DNA of 64,000 nt from Molossus alvarezi (taxonomy: Eukaryota; Chordata; Mammalia; Chiroptera; Molossidae). The DNA lies in assembly GCA_037176705.1 (NCBI GenBank), contig CM073898.1, positions 21,555,988 through 21,619,987 of the forward strand. Direction: 5' to 3'. A model generated the notes under the pieces. The model did not search any database, was not told where the DNA came from, and was given only the letters and a program-made list of their open reading frames with translations. Positions 9,807 through 23,190 of the stretch are shown piece by piece. The translations under genes were made by a program, and so were the position numbers. The number at the start of each line of letters is the position of its first letter. The first letter of the stretch is position 1.

Positions 9807-12694
9807 AGAATTGTATAATTGATTGTCTGTGCGGCCTCAGCACCCTCCTCTTCACTGCCCTGCCCCGTGGTTAGTACCAGGTGAAGCGGGTGGACCACGC
9901 AGAACAGTGGCCCTTGGCCAGACTCTGGCCAAGGTGCTGCAGGGTAACGGGCGAAGGAAATGGCCAAGGCAACGACTTCAAGGGGAGGAGTCAAGGGAGC
10001 ATCTTTAGATCTTGACAGGGTCAGAGATGCCTCTGCAAAGAGGAAACTTTTCTGTTTTCAAATTGAATGTTCAGTTTACGGTTGCTCATGGACTCTTGAG
10101 AGGGGGTAAAAATTTTAGTATCTCAAATTTATGTGAGTTGAAAAAGCAGATATCGAGAAACAGGGAATGATGCATTTTTTCTCTTCTTTGGCATTGGGCA
10201 AGTCTGTCTTTTTTAAGGTATAAAAATGACGTTGGATGGTGGACCTCAGGAAATACTGATTCCCCTTTGTCTTCTGAAACCTCCTGGGGCATTCAGTCCT
10301 TGTGTATTTCAGTCGTGGTTCACAGACCCTTTGAGATCTGTGCAGGTAGCTCCTCTGAACTCAGGAGGCTCCTTGAATTTCTCTCAAGCATTTAATAAGA
10401 GGCAGGTATTTTCTTGAAGACAACAATCCCATTTTGTAAAGTAGAGAAACCTCTCCCCAGTGTTAAGATTGTAGCCATCCAAGCCCTAAACAAACCACTG
10501 GAAATGTGGGAAGTATTTGCTTCTTAAAAATCACCTACTTCATCCTTATCCCTCTTTTTAAAAAGCTACCACCGTCTGATATAGGTGAAATGTGAAGACA
10601 AGGACCATGGGAGCTGTACTTTGTAACCTGTTTGATCCCAGACCTGGAGACCAGCGGCAGAATCTCAAGCCCGCTGATGCTGAGGGAGTGGGTTTAGACT
10701 GGGGATAGGGGGCATGCACAGGTCTTTTCTGAAAGATTTAAAAAGGAAAGTCAAACTTTGCGTGACCAGAGATAACCTACAAAATAAGTAGGGTTCCATG
10801 TGACAGTAGATGAACAGACAGGGTTCGGGACCCAGATGTCAGCCAGAGAGCCAGCTGTTTGTGACAAGAGCCATGTTGAGTTCAAGGTTCCACCTGCTCG
10901 CGCTCACCTGGGCACCTCTTTGTCCGTCTCAGGGGTACCCAGATCTGCTTCGGATGCGCAGTGCCCACCAGCAGGAATTGTAGCTGCTTACTAAAACCTC
11001 CACTATAATTTTAGACTGCTGAATTCAAAAATGATGTTGACAAAGGGCGATGATTAGGTTGGAATTGTTTTTGCAAAGTCAGAGTGAAATCAGACTGTTG
11101 AGCAGAAGATCCGTGACTGACAGCGATATAGCACCTCATCTCTCCCTATCTACGCTTCGTGTTCGGAAACTCAGACTTTTTAAAGCAGATGCATTAGTTC
11201 AAAATCGGCTTTCTGACACATGTACTTTTTATGTCCCAGGACCTCAGGGTGAGTCTGGGTTCTATGGAAGTGCACAGTGAGAGAATATTTCTCTTTCTTC
11301 CCTTAACTCGCTGTTTAAACGTTGGCAAGTTATGTTATGTGTTTGGCCTGGGGCTGCTCTTTATAAAATACGGTAACCTGGTCATAAAGGGTCCCCTTGA
11401 AAAGGGGGGATGCTCTTTCCTGTACCACAATCTCTTCCTCTGTTAGAACTGCAGAGTTTCTCTGAATAGACCAAAAAAAGCACTATCAGAAGACATGAAG
11501 GAGTGACCTGATGAATCCAGGTGTTTAGAGGCAAACCCTTGCAAATGCCCTGGCCAGTAAGAAACCCTCCCCTGGTCTCTGGTTTCTCCCTTTAGCGTGA
11601 TAAACAACAACAAAGGAAGAATACCAGCTCAGCTTGTGTAGTCACTAATTATCCAAGTGGCTCATTATCTGAGTGCTAGAAATTACCCTGAAAAGCCAAC
11701 AGTCATGAGTACCTGTGTTTACTTGAGCCTGACATGGAGGAGTAGCTGTCCCTGGTTGCAGTCAACAAATCCAGAGCAACAGAGAGGAAGTGGGAAAGAG
11801 TGAAACCAGATACTGTAGTTTGTGGAAACTTGAAATTTGCCTCTAAGCACGAGTAGGTACATATTTTTTTAGTAGATTGCCCAGTGTACACTCTATTTTC
11901 CCTTAAGCTTTCCAGAATATACAAATTCAAGTGTTGTGAGGGTATTGGCACCATGTCCTATGCTCTTTGAAAATCATTGGTGGACACCTATTTTATTGAT
12001 TACAAGAACTTTTCTGTAAAAGAAAAACACAAAAATCAGGAAAAAAAACCAAAGCTTGGAGGTAATCTAGACATTTTAATCATGTTATAAATATAAATAA
12101 GTAATAACAGATTAGCCTAATCAAGCTTGACAAATGCTATGGAAATCCCCAAACTTACTTTCTTGCTTGAGCAAGAGGTCAAGTTTGTCTTGCAACTGGA
12201 ACCTACTTTTTGAACAAGAATATGCCAAAAGGCCCTGCAGCTGATTCTTCCTTGTCCAGTCCACAAATAATGACATTCTGAAGTCTGGCTCATTGAAGAG
12301 TCCACCTTAGCTTTTACTTAGCATCTGTAATGTCAGCAAGCAGCCTGATAAATCTGGGGTTGGGGCTCACTCAGAGATGTAAATATCTGCAGGGCCAAGA
12401 AGACACCATGATGGGTGAAATGGACTGGGGACAACAAATGTTCTGTGTCTGGGACACGCAATATCTCACTTTCCTCTTAAATCTACTAAAAAAGTAAAGG
12501 CACACAGTCAGGATGATAAATGGCAATGACACGTGACCTCAGTTTGGGGAGACGATAAGAGGGTGGCGGGGAATTTGGGGAACAGGGAGGTAGTGACTCC
12601 TAAGCTTCATCTGCCTCACTGGGATGCAGCCCTAGAAGTGGCAGATTTGATTTTTCAGCAAGAATCCAGAAAACTGGATTCTTAATGTGAAAAA
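9807..12694. other. 2.9 kb without recognised features
   Basis: No gene, RNA or clear repeat. Short open frames occur on both strands but show no family resemblance. Mixed composition, with moderately GC-rich patches near 9830-9990 and 10640-10960. Confidence 0.6.
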
Positions 12695-12703
12695 CTAGAT
12701 TTG

Positions 12704-12977
12704 TGTGTATATATATATGTACATATTTGTTGTTGTTAATCCTCACTAAAGGATATTTTTTCCATTGATTTTTAGATACAGTGGAAGGGAGGGAGGGAGG
12801 GAGGGAGAGAGAGAGGAAGAGGGAGAGAGAGACATAAACTGATTGACTCTCACATGACCCCAACCAGGGCCAGGGATTGAACTTGCAACCCAGGCACATG
12901 CCTTTGATCGGGAATCGAACCCACGACCCTTTGGTCCTCAGGCTAACACTCCAACCACTGAGCAAAACTGGCCAGGG
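12704..12977 (-). mobile_element. Ves SINE
   Basis: Antisense copy with the tail complement TAATCCTCACTAAAGGATAT followed by ATGT repeats at the tail side. Short TSD CTAGATTTG (12695-12703, 12978-12986). Confidence 0.9.
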
Positions 12978-12986
12978 CTAGATTTG

Positions 12987-14537
12987 CATATTTTTGCAAC
13001 TACTTTAAATCTCTTTGAAATTTGGTGAGAGCCAATTTTATGCGAACCTCACAGAAAATAACATCCTTGGGCTAGATCTCCTCCCAAGAGGTCACCGTTT
13101 CATCACCTGTGGACTGTGAGGGAGGAAAAACGTGTTCATGTGCATCACCTCCACTTTGGAGGGGAAAGAAACAGGACTTGTGGTTTACTATTTGTGTGTC
13201 TTTAAATAGGTTTTCTTAGACAAAGAGAACAAAGTAAAGAAGAAAGGGCACCTGAGAACAGTATTTATGATGTTGCACCACCACTGGCTGTATTTAAATT
13301 ATATTTCATTGTCAGAGCCAGAGTTCTTGGGTTATGATGGGACCATGACTTTGTGTTGGGACCCACAGTGCGTCCACGTGAGAATTTGCTGATGTCCAGC
13401 ACGTGGCATCTGTGCAGTCAGCTTGAACGTGATCCTCAACGAAAAACCCACTGGAATGATTCCGATTGTTCCGTATTGTAGCAAAGATACGGAGCTTTGG
13501 ATGCATCTAGAGGACATAGGCATTTTCTAGTTTTTATGAAGTAGATGTTTGGCACTTTGTACACAGTATGTTGTTGGAGACTTCCATATTTAAAAACACA
13601 CTTAAATCTTGGAAAAGAAACTATAATATTTGAGAAACAAAAACACTCTAACGAAACCTGGGCTCCTTTCACACTGCTTAGATGCATGAAAGTAATACAT
13701 TTTGGGTCTCCAGTGTCTTTGATTTTTCCGTCTAGATACTGTTTCAGATAGTTCAGTACTTTTTCCCAGTCATTGATCTCTTTATGATGACTTTTTGCCT
13801 TTATCTCTGAAACCAAGTATTACTACTACATGATTATATAGTAATAACTTAATAGGAGGTTTAAACATTTCCATTTGTATTTTTCTGCTTTAAAAATGCA
13901 ACAATAATTTGTACTGCATTTAGTAGTGAAGAAGTATTCTTTCACCTAAGCGTGTGGTGAGTATGTTCATGTTTCGTGATCAATAGTTAAAAGGTGCTAA
14001 GATAATTAAATAAAGGAAAGCATGCTCCATTTCCCGGACTAGAAATTAGAAGCGTGTTGAAAAGAAGCCACTGGAGATGAGATATTGTGGTGAGTTAAAG
14101 ACTGGCAAGGGTTTCAGACTGTGTGAACATGCGGATTTGTGAAATCCCCACAAATTACCACAGAAGCCAAGGAGGCAATTGTTCTAATTTTAGTGCCCAG
14201 CTTGGTTTCACTTACTATTTCAACTTCTCAACATCCTTATTGTGACTAGATCCACCAGCAAAACTTTTCTTGGAAATGTTTTTGTGTACTGTTCACTCTC
14301 AAGAATTGAATTTAGGGACATCAATCACCTGGCATGCATGTATGTCCCTTTCCCCGAAGAATGAATGCCATGTCAGCACTGAGGTCCCACTCCTGGCTCA
14401 TTGGTACACATGAGATGCCACTGGCATTCTATATGTATCTACTGAAATCTCCTGCCTCCTTTCTGGGGACATGTAGGTATCTTTGTATCCCCTTAAGTAC
14501 TTATGATAAAAAATAGATTGCAACTGAGCAATAAAAA
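12987..14537. other. 1.55 kb without recognised features
   Basis: AT-rich unique sequence. The longest frame, 13436-13816 on the - strand, has no resemblance I can name. Confidence 0.55.
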
Positions 14538-14552
14538 TACAGTATAATTGAA

Positions 14553-14799
14553 GCCCTGGCCAGTTGCTCAGTGGTTAGAGCATCGGCCCTCAGGCTAAAG
14601 GTTCTCTGGTTTGATTCTGGTCAAGGGTATGTACCTGGGTTGCAAGTTCGATTCCCTGAACTGGTCAGGGTCATGCAGGAGGCAACCAATCAATGTGTCT
14701 CTCTCACATTGATGTTTCTCTCTCTCTCCTTTCTTCCCTCTCTCCCTTCCACTCTATCTAAAAATCAATGGAAAAAATATCCTCAGGTGGGGATTAAAT
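14553..14799 (+). mobile_element. Ves SINE
   Basis: The older type with a 2-base deletion in the head (GGCCAGTTGCTCAG) and the tail ATCCTCAGGTGGGGATTAAA. Flanks share TATAATTGAA-like sequence. Confidence 0.88.
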
Positions 14800-14922
14800 A
14801 TATATACAATTGAATAGGTTGAGTTGTATCTGTATATACTGCTAATTTTAGCCTCCCCAAATAATAAATACTACTGAGTATGAAGCTGATAATAGAATCT
14901 TTATTTAAGAAAACATGGGACT

Positions 14923-17146
14923 GGACTTCCGGTCAAGACGGCGGGTAGGTAAAGGCGGTATCACGTCCTCCCACAACCACATCAAAGTTACAACTAAACT
15001 ACAGAACAACCATCATTCAGAACCACCTGAAATCAAGCTGAATGGAAGTCCTACAACTACGGGATTAAAGCAGCAGCCACATCCAGACTGGTAGGAGGGG
15101 CGGAGGCGGATGGGCTGGTCCCACACCCACGTGTGGCGGATAAAAATCAGGAGGACACCTCGGCTGGGAAGGTCCTTCTTGAGGACTGAGGGGTCCCCGT
15201 CCCACACCAGGCGCCCCACTCAGGGTTCCAGTGCCAGGAAGAAAGTCCCCATAACTTCTGGCTGGAAAAACCAGCAGGAACTGAGGCTCAGGGAGGCTGA
15301 GGCAGCTGGAGCCCCAGGCAGCTCCTTAAAGGGCCCGTGCACGGACTTATCGGACTCTCTCCCTCTAAGCTCGGAGGGGAGGCAGCTCGAGGGGCGCCAA
15401 AGACATACAGGGAAGAACTGAGCTGTTTGGCACTGGAGCAAGGGCTGGAGAGGGGGCTTTCTCCGGGACAAACGTGCTGTTTGAGGCCTTTGTTCCTTTC
15501 GTGAGCCCTTCCCTGGGGCGGCAGACAGAGCCAGATCTGGGACTCCAGCAACCTGGCTCACACTGGCTGCCCCGCCCTGCTGACTCCCTGAGGCCCCGCC
15601 CCACCCAACTTTCAGGCCCACCCAAGCTGTTGCCAGTTGCTTAACCATAGGATTGGCCTGTCTTGGATCCTGCTTCAGGTTTTCCTAAATTCTTTCAAAC
15701 AAGCAGCATCTGGTCTCAGCTAGCCCCATACAGCTCTTTAAGTAATACACTGAAACAAACACAGGGAGGCAGCCAAAATGAGGAGACAAAGAAATAGGTC
15801 CCAAATGAAAGAACAGAACAAAACTCCAGGAAAAGAACTAAGCGAAATGGAGATAAGCAACCTAACAGATGCTGAGTTCAAAATACTGATTATAAGGATG
15901 CTCAATGAACTTAGTGAGACCTCAGCGAACTTAATGAGGGCCTCAAGAGCCTAAAAAAGGACCAGTCAGAAATGAAGGATGCACAGTCAGAAATGAAGGA
16001 GGCACTAACTGAAGTGAAGGAGGCACTAACTGAAATAAAGAATAATTTACACAGATTCAATAGTAGAGTAGGTAAAGCCAAGAAGCAAACCATCGATTTG
16101 GAATCTAAGGAAGTAAAAAACACCCAATCAGAATAGCAAAAAGAAAAAAGAATCCAAAAAATGAGGATAGTGTAAGGAGCCTCTGGGACAACTTCAAGCG
16201 TGCCAACATTCGCATCTTGGGGGTGCCAGAAGGAGAAGAGAGAGAACAAGAAATCGAAAACCTATTTGAAACAATAATGGCAGAAAAATTCCCTAACTTG
16301 GTGAAGGAAACAGACATACAAGTCCAGGAAGCACAGAGAGTCCCAAACAAGATGAACCCCAAGAGGCCCACATTATTATTATCAAAATGCAAAAGGTTCA
16401 AGACAAAGAGAGAATCTTAAAAGCAGCAAGAGAAAAGCAGTTAGTTACCTACAAGGGAGTTCCCATAAGACTGTCAGTTGATTTCTCAAAAGAAACTTTG
16501 CAGGCCAGAAGGGAGTGGCAAGAAATATTCAGAGTGATGAAAAGCAAGAACCTACAACCAAGATTACTCTATCCTGAAAAGGTGTCTTTTAGAATCCATG
16601 GCCATATAGAGAGTTTCCCAGACAAGGAAAAGTTAAAAAAGTTCATCACCACCAAACTGTTATTATACTAAATGTTGAAGGGTCTTTTTGAAGAAAAAGA
16701 TAAAATATATGAACAAACAAAATGGCAATGAATACGTATCTATCGACAATTGAATCTACAAAAAAATGAACAGACAGAACAGAAACATTCTCATACATAC
16801 AGAGAACATTTTGTTGGTTGCCAGATGGGAGGGAGGTTGGGGGAATGGGTGAAGGGATTAAGAAGTACAAATTGGTTGCTGGACTGACAAACCTCAAGGG
16901 GAAGTGGGTTGGGGGGATGGGAGGAGATAAACCAAAGAACTTATATGCATGACCAATGGACACAGACAGCAGTGTGGGAAAAGGCAGTAGGGGGGTGGGG
17001 GTGGGGAGGAGGGGATCAATGGGGGAAAAATGAAGAACATCTGTACTACATTTAACAATAAAGATAATAATAATAATAAAACACTTCTGAACCAGTTGGT
17101 AAACATACACATACAAAAAAAATAAAAAAAAAAAAAGAAAGAAAGA
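14923..17146 (+). mobile_element. HAL1 (half-LINE-1) retrotransposon, apparently full length
   Basis: A 2.2 kb + strand insertion flanked by a 16 bp perfect TSD (AAGAAAACATGGGACT at 14907-14922 and 17147-17162). It starts GGACTTCCGGTCAAGACGGC, has a GC-rich 5' UTR (to about 15770), then a degraded L1 ORF1-type reading frame from ATG 15778, followed directly by a 3' UTR, the AATAAAG region and an A-rich tail. There is no ORF2 (endonuclease/reverse transcriptase), which defines HAL1. The 3' UTR matches the L1 ends elsewhere in this window, consistent with mobilisation in trans by L1. Frameshifts and stops break ORF1, for example TAA at 15952. Confidence 0.85.
15778..16671 (+). pseudogene. degraded L1 ORF1p-like frame inside the HAL1
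   Basis: ORF1p is the RNA-binding, trimer-forming protein of LINE-1. The frame opens at 15778 and stops at 15952. A coiled-coil-like part follows with tandem SEMK/ALTE repeats (15963-16040), then pieces at 16217-16420 and 16387-16671 in different frames. The latter carry RVPNKMNPKRP and ETLQARREWQEIFRVMKSKN, typical of the RRM and C-terminal domains. At least two frame changes make it non-functional. Confidence 0.8.
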
Positions 17147-17419
17147 AAGAAAACATGGGACTAAGACATAGTAGAAATGGAATTTAAGCTAGCTCTCACT
17201 TTATAGGTCAAATTTTCAGCCTATGCTTCCTTCTCCTCCCCCTCATTTTCCCTTCTCTTTCTCTCTCTCTCTCCATCCCTCCTTCTTTCCCTCTCTTTCC
17301 TCCTTCCTTCATTTCTTTTGTATTATGAGTATATGTAGATGGAATATATGTGGCTTATGAGTTTGAGAGAGATGATGTACATAGAAATTATTTCACCCGT
17401 TCGGTAGAGGGCACCTCCT

Positions 17420-17680
17420 GGTTAGTTACAATAATGGTAACTAACACTTTTTGAGAATATACTATGTACCAGTTAATAAGCACTTTACCTGTGTTAACTC
17501 ATTTAATTCTCACAACAATCCTACTACATAGATTCTATTATTATCCTACAATAGAGATAAAGATACAAAGACACAGATTAAATAAATTGCCATACAGCTA
17601 AAAAGTGCAAGAGTCGAAATGGATCCCAATTGTCTGGCACTCGATTTCAGGTGCTTAACATTAAGCTGTACTCAGAAGAG
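17420..17680 (+). repeat. MIR SINE fossil
   Basis: TATACTATGTACCAGTTAAT, TAACTCATTTAATTCTCACA and TTGCCATACAGCTAAAAAGT contain the MIR core and 3' layout. Confidence 0.7.
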
Positions 17681-18989
17681 AACTCATTAAATGAGTAAAA
17701 TGTGTAAAGTCTATATGGAGTCACGGAAAGAGCTACATTGGATAATGTCACGTGGACCTTCACAGAAGCTTTCAATTGTGATGCTCAGAAAAATGGTGGT
17801 TCCTCTTTCCCTCTCTCACTGTTGGGTGAGTGAAAGAACAACACATGTATACTTTTATTCCAGTTTTAAGACTTCAGCCTTCTGTTAGCATTCCCGCTTC
17901 CCCACCCCTCCCTGCCCCTCTCTGTCATTTTCTCCGCACGCAGTATTCTCTCAGCTCAGTGCAACCCCACTCATGCTTCAAAATATCTCAGTTCCATGAG
18001 TCAGAGTTGTTTTTACTTCTCTCATGACTCTTTCATAATGCTCTTTACCCTAATTTCTGCTCGTGTGTGTCCCCTCTGTAGATCCTAAGCCCTCTGAGAT
18101 CCTAATCTGTGCCTGGTGGATACTTGTACCTCTGCCACGGTGTTAAGCACAGTGACTGGCACAGGAAAAAAAAAGTGTTTATGAAATAGAAGATAACATG
18201 ACTAGGAAAAGTATTCAGTGTATTTTTATTTTCTTTAACATAAATCCATAATACCCCAAATCTGGAAGCATGTCTTGAAATTCCATTACGGGCATGTTAA
18301 TATAAATGGAGTAAATTTATTCAGTAATCAAAAGAAACAATTCAAGACAAGAATAAGATCAGAGAAGAAAATTGGAGAAGAAAAACACATTCGAAGTTTG
18401 AAGACCATGTCGGAAAAGTGAGATGGCAGAGAAGGATAACCGTAGAAAGATATCAGACACGCTTCTGTACTGGGGACTAGAAAGACAAAAGACAAGCTCT
18501 GGTTCTCAAGAAATTACTGGGGAAGCTGAACCATTCTGTAATGCAAATCACGCAAAGCCCAAAGGAAGTCGATATGTTGAGTGCCAAAGTCTGCCTGGAA
18601 GAGCTGGGAGGGAGGAGGAGAATTCAAGTAGGTATCTGAGAAGTGAGTATGTGATTGCCAAGCAGACATATTGGGGGGAGGGCAGACATTTGTGCAAAAA
18701 ACAAGCAATATGTGCAAAGCATGATGCCTTAGTTTAGGCTGCTATAACAAAAATACCATAGACCGGGTGTCTTCAACAGCAAACAACCTTCATGACTTAA
18801 TTATCTCCCAAAGGCTCCTTCTCCAAGTACCATAACATTGGGGATTATAAGGATTTTAATGTATGAGTTTTGGGGGCACACAAACATTCACTCCATTTTA
18901 CAGGGGCACTATGTAAAACAATTCATTTTACAATATAACGTGGTGGAGGAGAGCAACGGTGAATACAGAAGAGCGAGGGGCCGGGTGCG

Positions 18990-19380
18990 CAGACAGCAGG
19001 GGCCATTCATTAGGGCTTTGTAAGCTATTCAAGGACTTTAGATTTCAATAGGGAATGGTGAAGGAGTTGTGAAAACGGGGGCCACATGATCAATCTGATA
19101 ATTCGGAAAGATTGATTTGGCACTAGTAGAGATTACCAGGAGGTGAGAGTTAATTTCGAAGCCTGTGCGGTGGACCAGGGGCAGGGGCAGGACAGTTGCT
19201 CCGAACCCAGGAGTGGCAATGGAGAGGAAGAGGTGGAGAGGCATCTGAGTAGCATTTGGGAGGGAGACGACCAGACTTGGATATGGGGAGAGGGTGAAAG
19301 GAGGTACTAGGAAATCTAGGGTGAGTCCCAAGTTTCTGGCATAGAATATTGGGAGGCAGGTTGAGGATTCAAGGAAGGAA
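18990..19380 (-). mobile_element. L2 fragment, antisense
   Basis: GGGCTTTGTAAGCTATTCAA, GGGGCCACATGATCAATCTG, CGGAAAGATTGATTTGGCAC and CCAAGTTTCTGGCATAGAAT follow antisense L2 order. Confidence 0.55.
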
Positions 19381-19439
19381 GTATAGGATATATAGCAGTT
19401 CAGGAAAGTGAAGAGGACAGATTTTTCATTAAATAAAAA

Positions 19440-20075
19440 ATTTCAGATTGATTTAATCATATACCATACCCTTTAAACTGTACAGTTCAGTGACTTTTAA
19501 TACATTCACAAAGTTGTACCTCCACCACTATCAAATTCCAGACTCCTTCATCATCCCAAAAATGAACCCTGAGCTGTACAGTCACTTCCTGTACCCCATT
19601 TCCCTCAGCCCCTGTCAACCACTGACTTATTTTCTGTCTCTAGATTTACCTATTCTGAACATTTCATGTAAATGGAATCATACAATATATGACAAGGCCT
19701 TTTACATCTGGCTTCCTTCACTTAGCACAGTGGTTTCAAAGCTCGTCCACGTTGCAGCATGTGTCAGTACTTGCTTCTTTTTTTATGGTTGAATAATATT
19801 TCATTGTATAGATATACCTCATTTTGTTTATCCACTCATCAGTTAAGGCCATCTGGGTTGTCTCCATTTAGGGGCTATTGTGAATAATACGGCTATGAAC
19901 ATTTGTAGGCAAGTTTTTGTGTGAACATAAGTTTTCGATTTTCTTGGGTATATACCTAAGAGTAAATTTGCTGGATCGTATGGTAACTGTATGTTGAAGT
20001 TTTTGAGGAACTGCCAAACCATTTTCCTTCAAAGTGGCCGTATCAGTTTACATTTCCATTAGCAACATACGATGG
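19440..20075 (-). mobile_element. old L1 fragment, antisense
   Basis: Antisense L1M-type 3' sequence with TACAGTTCAGTGACTTTTAA, ATTCTGAACATTTCATGTAA, GGTTGAATAATATTTCATTG and TTAGGGGCTATTGTGAATAA. Diverged, with no TSD visible. Confidence 0.78.
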
Positions 20076-21654
20076 TATGATCATGAAAACTTACCCGACC
20101 GTTAAGTGAACATTGCCCAAAGTCACACACCAGTAGTAACAGAGCTAGCACACCATCCCAAGTCTGCCCATCCCCAGACCCCACTCCGTCCTCGTCAGGA
20201 CACCACGCAGCTGGCCTTGGTTTGGTCTGGGGTCGCCCACATCGAGGGGGTGGTTGAAGTGGTGGTTGTGGGTGAGTTTATTGCAGAGAGCGAGGTGAGA
20301 GAAGGCACAGAGACCTGCAAACCCCCAGCAGCAGGACAGGAGTCTGCACCCGAGGCTGAGAAGGTGTGACCGCGGGCGGAGGAGGAAACCCAGGGGAGAG
20401 AAGTTGCCAGGAAAACCATCCAAGGATAAACTTTTAGCAAGAGTATGGTCAGTGCTGCTGAGCACTGACGTGACTTCCGCCAGAGCAGCTGTGCTGATGT
20501 GTGGGCTGGGGCAGAGGCAGAGTTGGATGGAGCTGGGTTTTGGTCTGAAGAGGGCTGGAACAGCCCGGCAAACTCTGGCTGTGAAGGATGGGGAGACGGG
20601 AGAAATAGCCTCTAGAGCGCCCGTGCTTTTGTTTGCTCTTGTGTTTGGCCAGAAAAGACACCTCAGGTTTACTGAAATTGCTAACAATTTAGTTCCGATT
20701 AGTTCATTCCTCCCTGCTTTTATAATTGTGCCGGTGAAAACCACATTCCCGGGCCTTCTCCTCTTCTGACTATGAAAAGTTATCTTCCTTTCTCCTCCTT
20801 TATCTCTCTGGATCCACGATAGTTTTCAAAAATGCCTATTGGATTCATGTATCTAGGAGGTACACGATTTCTGAAGGCTCATTTGGCGTATTAGGAACCA
20901 GTACTGTCAACATCTAAGCTTTCTGAGAATTCCAAAAGTTCTTCTCAGCATTTCTGAAAGAGCCTCACATCCTTCTTGTCCTCTATATGCGAATCTGCTT
21001 CCATCGCAGATATTGTTCTAACTGGGAATGTGCAGGGTGTGGCCAAAGCCAGTTTACAATTGGCAGTATGTGAAACACAGTTTGTTCTTGTATTATTATC
21101 CATTAATTATTGTACTATTTTCCATACAAACGACCATAAACCTACTTTTACCCTACCCTGTATTCTAACTTCTGAATAGACAATTTACAAGGTTAGTTTG
21201 CAACATTTCATAATTTTAGGACTTACTTTTTCATTGTGCTTTATGCTCTTAGATCCTTTTACAAATGCATTTTTATTTTCTGATGAGGAAGGCAGAGTAA
21301 TATTATTTCTCTGATGTTAGAAGTGATGAAAGTGAACCTTGAAGAAGATGACTGAGACCTAAGAGACTACTGACATTTTCTAGTTACTTATGTTTTCTCT
21401 TTTGTTGGCATGTACTGTGTTTTCTTTTTAGGAGTAAGGTGAAATTAATGACTTAGGTGGAAGGTAGAGAAATATCACCGCCTCTTGAGATTTGTTTTCC
21501 TTTTTGAGAAAGAAAGAAACATTTGCTGTAGGAGAAACATCTTAAATAAAAGAGAATGACAAAGTCCTAAGACGGAGCCTTCTAATCATGGGCTTCAAGT
21601 TGTGTAAATGTAATTGGGAATACAAAAATATTTTTTAAAACATTTTTTGTTCCT
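20076..21654. other. 1.6 kb without recognised features
   Basis: A GC-rich part (20140-20620) holds overlapping frames on both strands, up to 199 codons on -. They look like composition effects: no domain, signal or conserved motif is visible. Confidence 0.55.
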
Positions 21655-21667
21655 ATCCTTTACTTTT

Positions 21668-21911
21668 TTTTTAATCCTCACCTGAGGACATTTTTTCCCC
21701 ATTTACTGTATCTTCAGATAGAGTGGGAAGAGGGAGGGAGAGAGAGAGAAACATCAATGTGAGAGAGCCACATCGACTGGTGGCCTCCCTTGCCACCCTG
21801 ACCAGAGCTGGGTACGAACCGGAACCGAGGTACGTGACCTTGACCGGAATCAAACCCACAACACATTGGTCCGAGGGCCCTTGCTCTAACCACTAAGCAA
21901 ACTGGCCAGGG
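21668..21911 (-). mobile_element. Ves SINE
   Basis: Antisense copy with AATCCTCACCTGAGGACATT at the tail side. TSD ATCCTTTACTTTT / TCCCTTTACTTTT. Confidence 0.9.
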
Positions 21912-23190
21912 TCCCTTTACTTTTGATGGGTTCCAATAAAAAGTCCAGCTCCAAATCCCTGCTTCAGAAGTAATTTCAAACCGAGACTGTACCATGCCAT
22001 AAGAGTGCTATAAACCTACTGGTTTTTAAACAAGAGCAAAATGTTTTCACTTCGATGATAACATAAATGGGAAATTAATATTACACCTTCAAGTAGCTAT
22101 GCTCACAAAAATTAGCATAAAAGTATGGTAAGAAATTTAGCTTTTAAAGCTTATCACTATCAATAGTGAAATTCGACAATCAAATGAATAATGATTATAA
22201 TAATAAAGCAGTATTGTATAGCCCCTGTGTTTTTCATAGTGCATCCATTACTTATGTTTTTTTTTTTTTTTTTTAAATCCGACGACAGGCCAGAATTTGT
22301 ATTGTCCTGTCTGATCCCAATCATTTCACTCTCATCAGCTTCTGTTCTAAATATTATCTTACGTGTGTTCTCATTCTTTTTTTCTTGTGATGACGTCTCT
22401 TGATGGCAGACTGATGGTGTCTATTTCATGCCCAGTTCTGAAGTCCTGCTCAGATATTTCCAGCCACTTCACTGGCTGACATCCTGAATTTAGCTGGTAT
22501 TTTCTGGTTTAGTTTTGTGATCCATAAAACGTAATACTATCAGGTGTCTTCTCTTTCACGAAGCCTTCCTCAATCTCTGGCTGAACTCGGTCCCGTGTCT
22601 GTGCTCTCGTAACACGCCGGCCGCGCATCTCTGACACTGGAGTAACAGTCTCATTGTTGTATAATAACCAGTTTAAAATCTGTCTCCCACATGGTGACGT
22701 GGGCCCTGAGAGCAAACTCTTGACATCTCCAGCCCAGAGCACAGTGCCGAACACTGAATAGGCAGGTAGTCAGTAATCACTGGCCTTTCCCCAAATCCAT
22801 GCCTCTCTCTGGGAGCACGGAGATACTTTTAACAGCAGTCTTTCACTGTTAGTGCTTCTTGCTGCTCTCCCTCATAGCAATTTAGAACTCAGGATTTTAA
22901 ACCCTCTTCTGGTGTTTCAGAGACAGGCCGCATCCACCCTGGCACGCAGTGATGTAGATGCGAGGGAGACTGTATTCTGGGCTGTGCCTTCTGCTCGCAT
23001 TCTCTGGTTCCTGAGAGGTTTTCTCGGTGGAGTTTTCATTCCCTTGGAGCCTCTTTGTGCAGATTTTATCCTCTGAGATTGTCATCTGGTCCCGGTGGGA
23101 GGATGCCGAAGAGTTTTATTTACTTGGGACTGTTACTGAAAATGTCTTCCTGCTCATGGTGAGCACATAAGGCATGAGCGTGTTTGTGCT

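Noticed and set aside
13436..13816. 126-codon - strand frame that might be a retrocopy
   Set aside because: I could not match it to any protein, and it shows no A-rich tail or TSD.
15220..15648. 142-codon frame on the - strand
   Set aside because: It lies in the GC-rich 5' UTR of the HAL1 and runs antisense to it.
20145..20744. A 199-codon open frame on the - strand
   Set aside because: It has no recognisable domain, competing frames of similar length on the other strand, no splice or promoter context, and sits in a GC-rich patch where chance frames are long.
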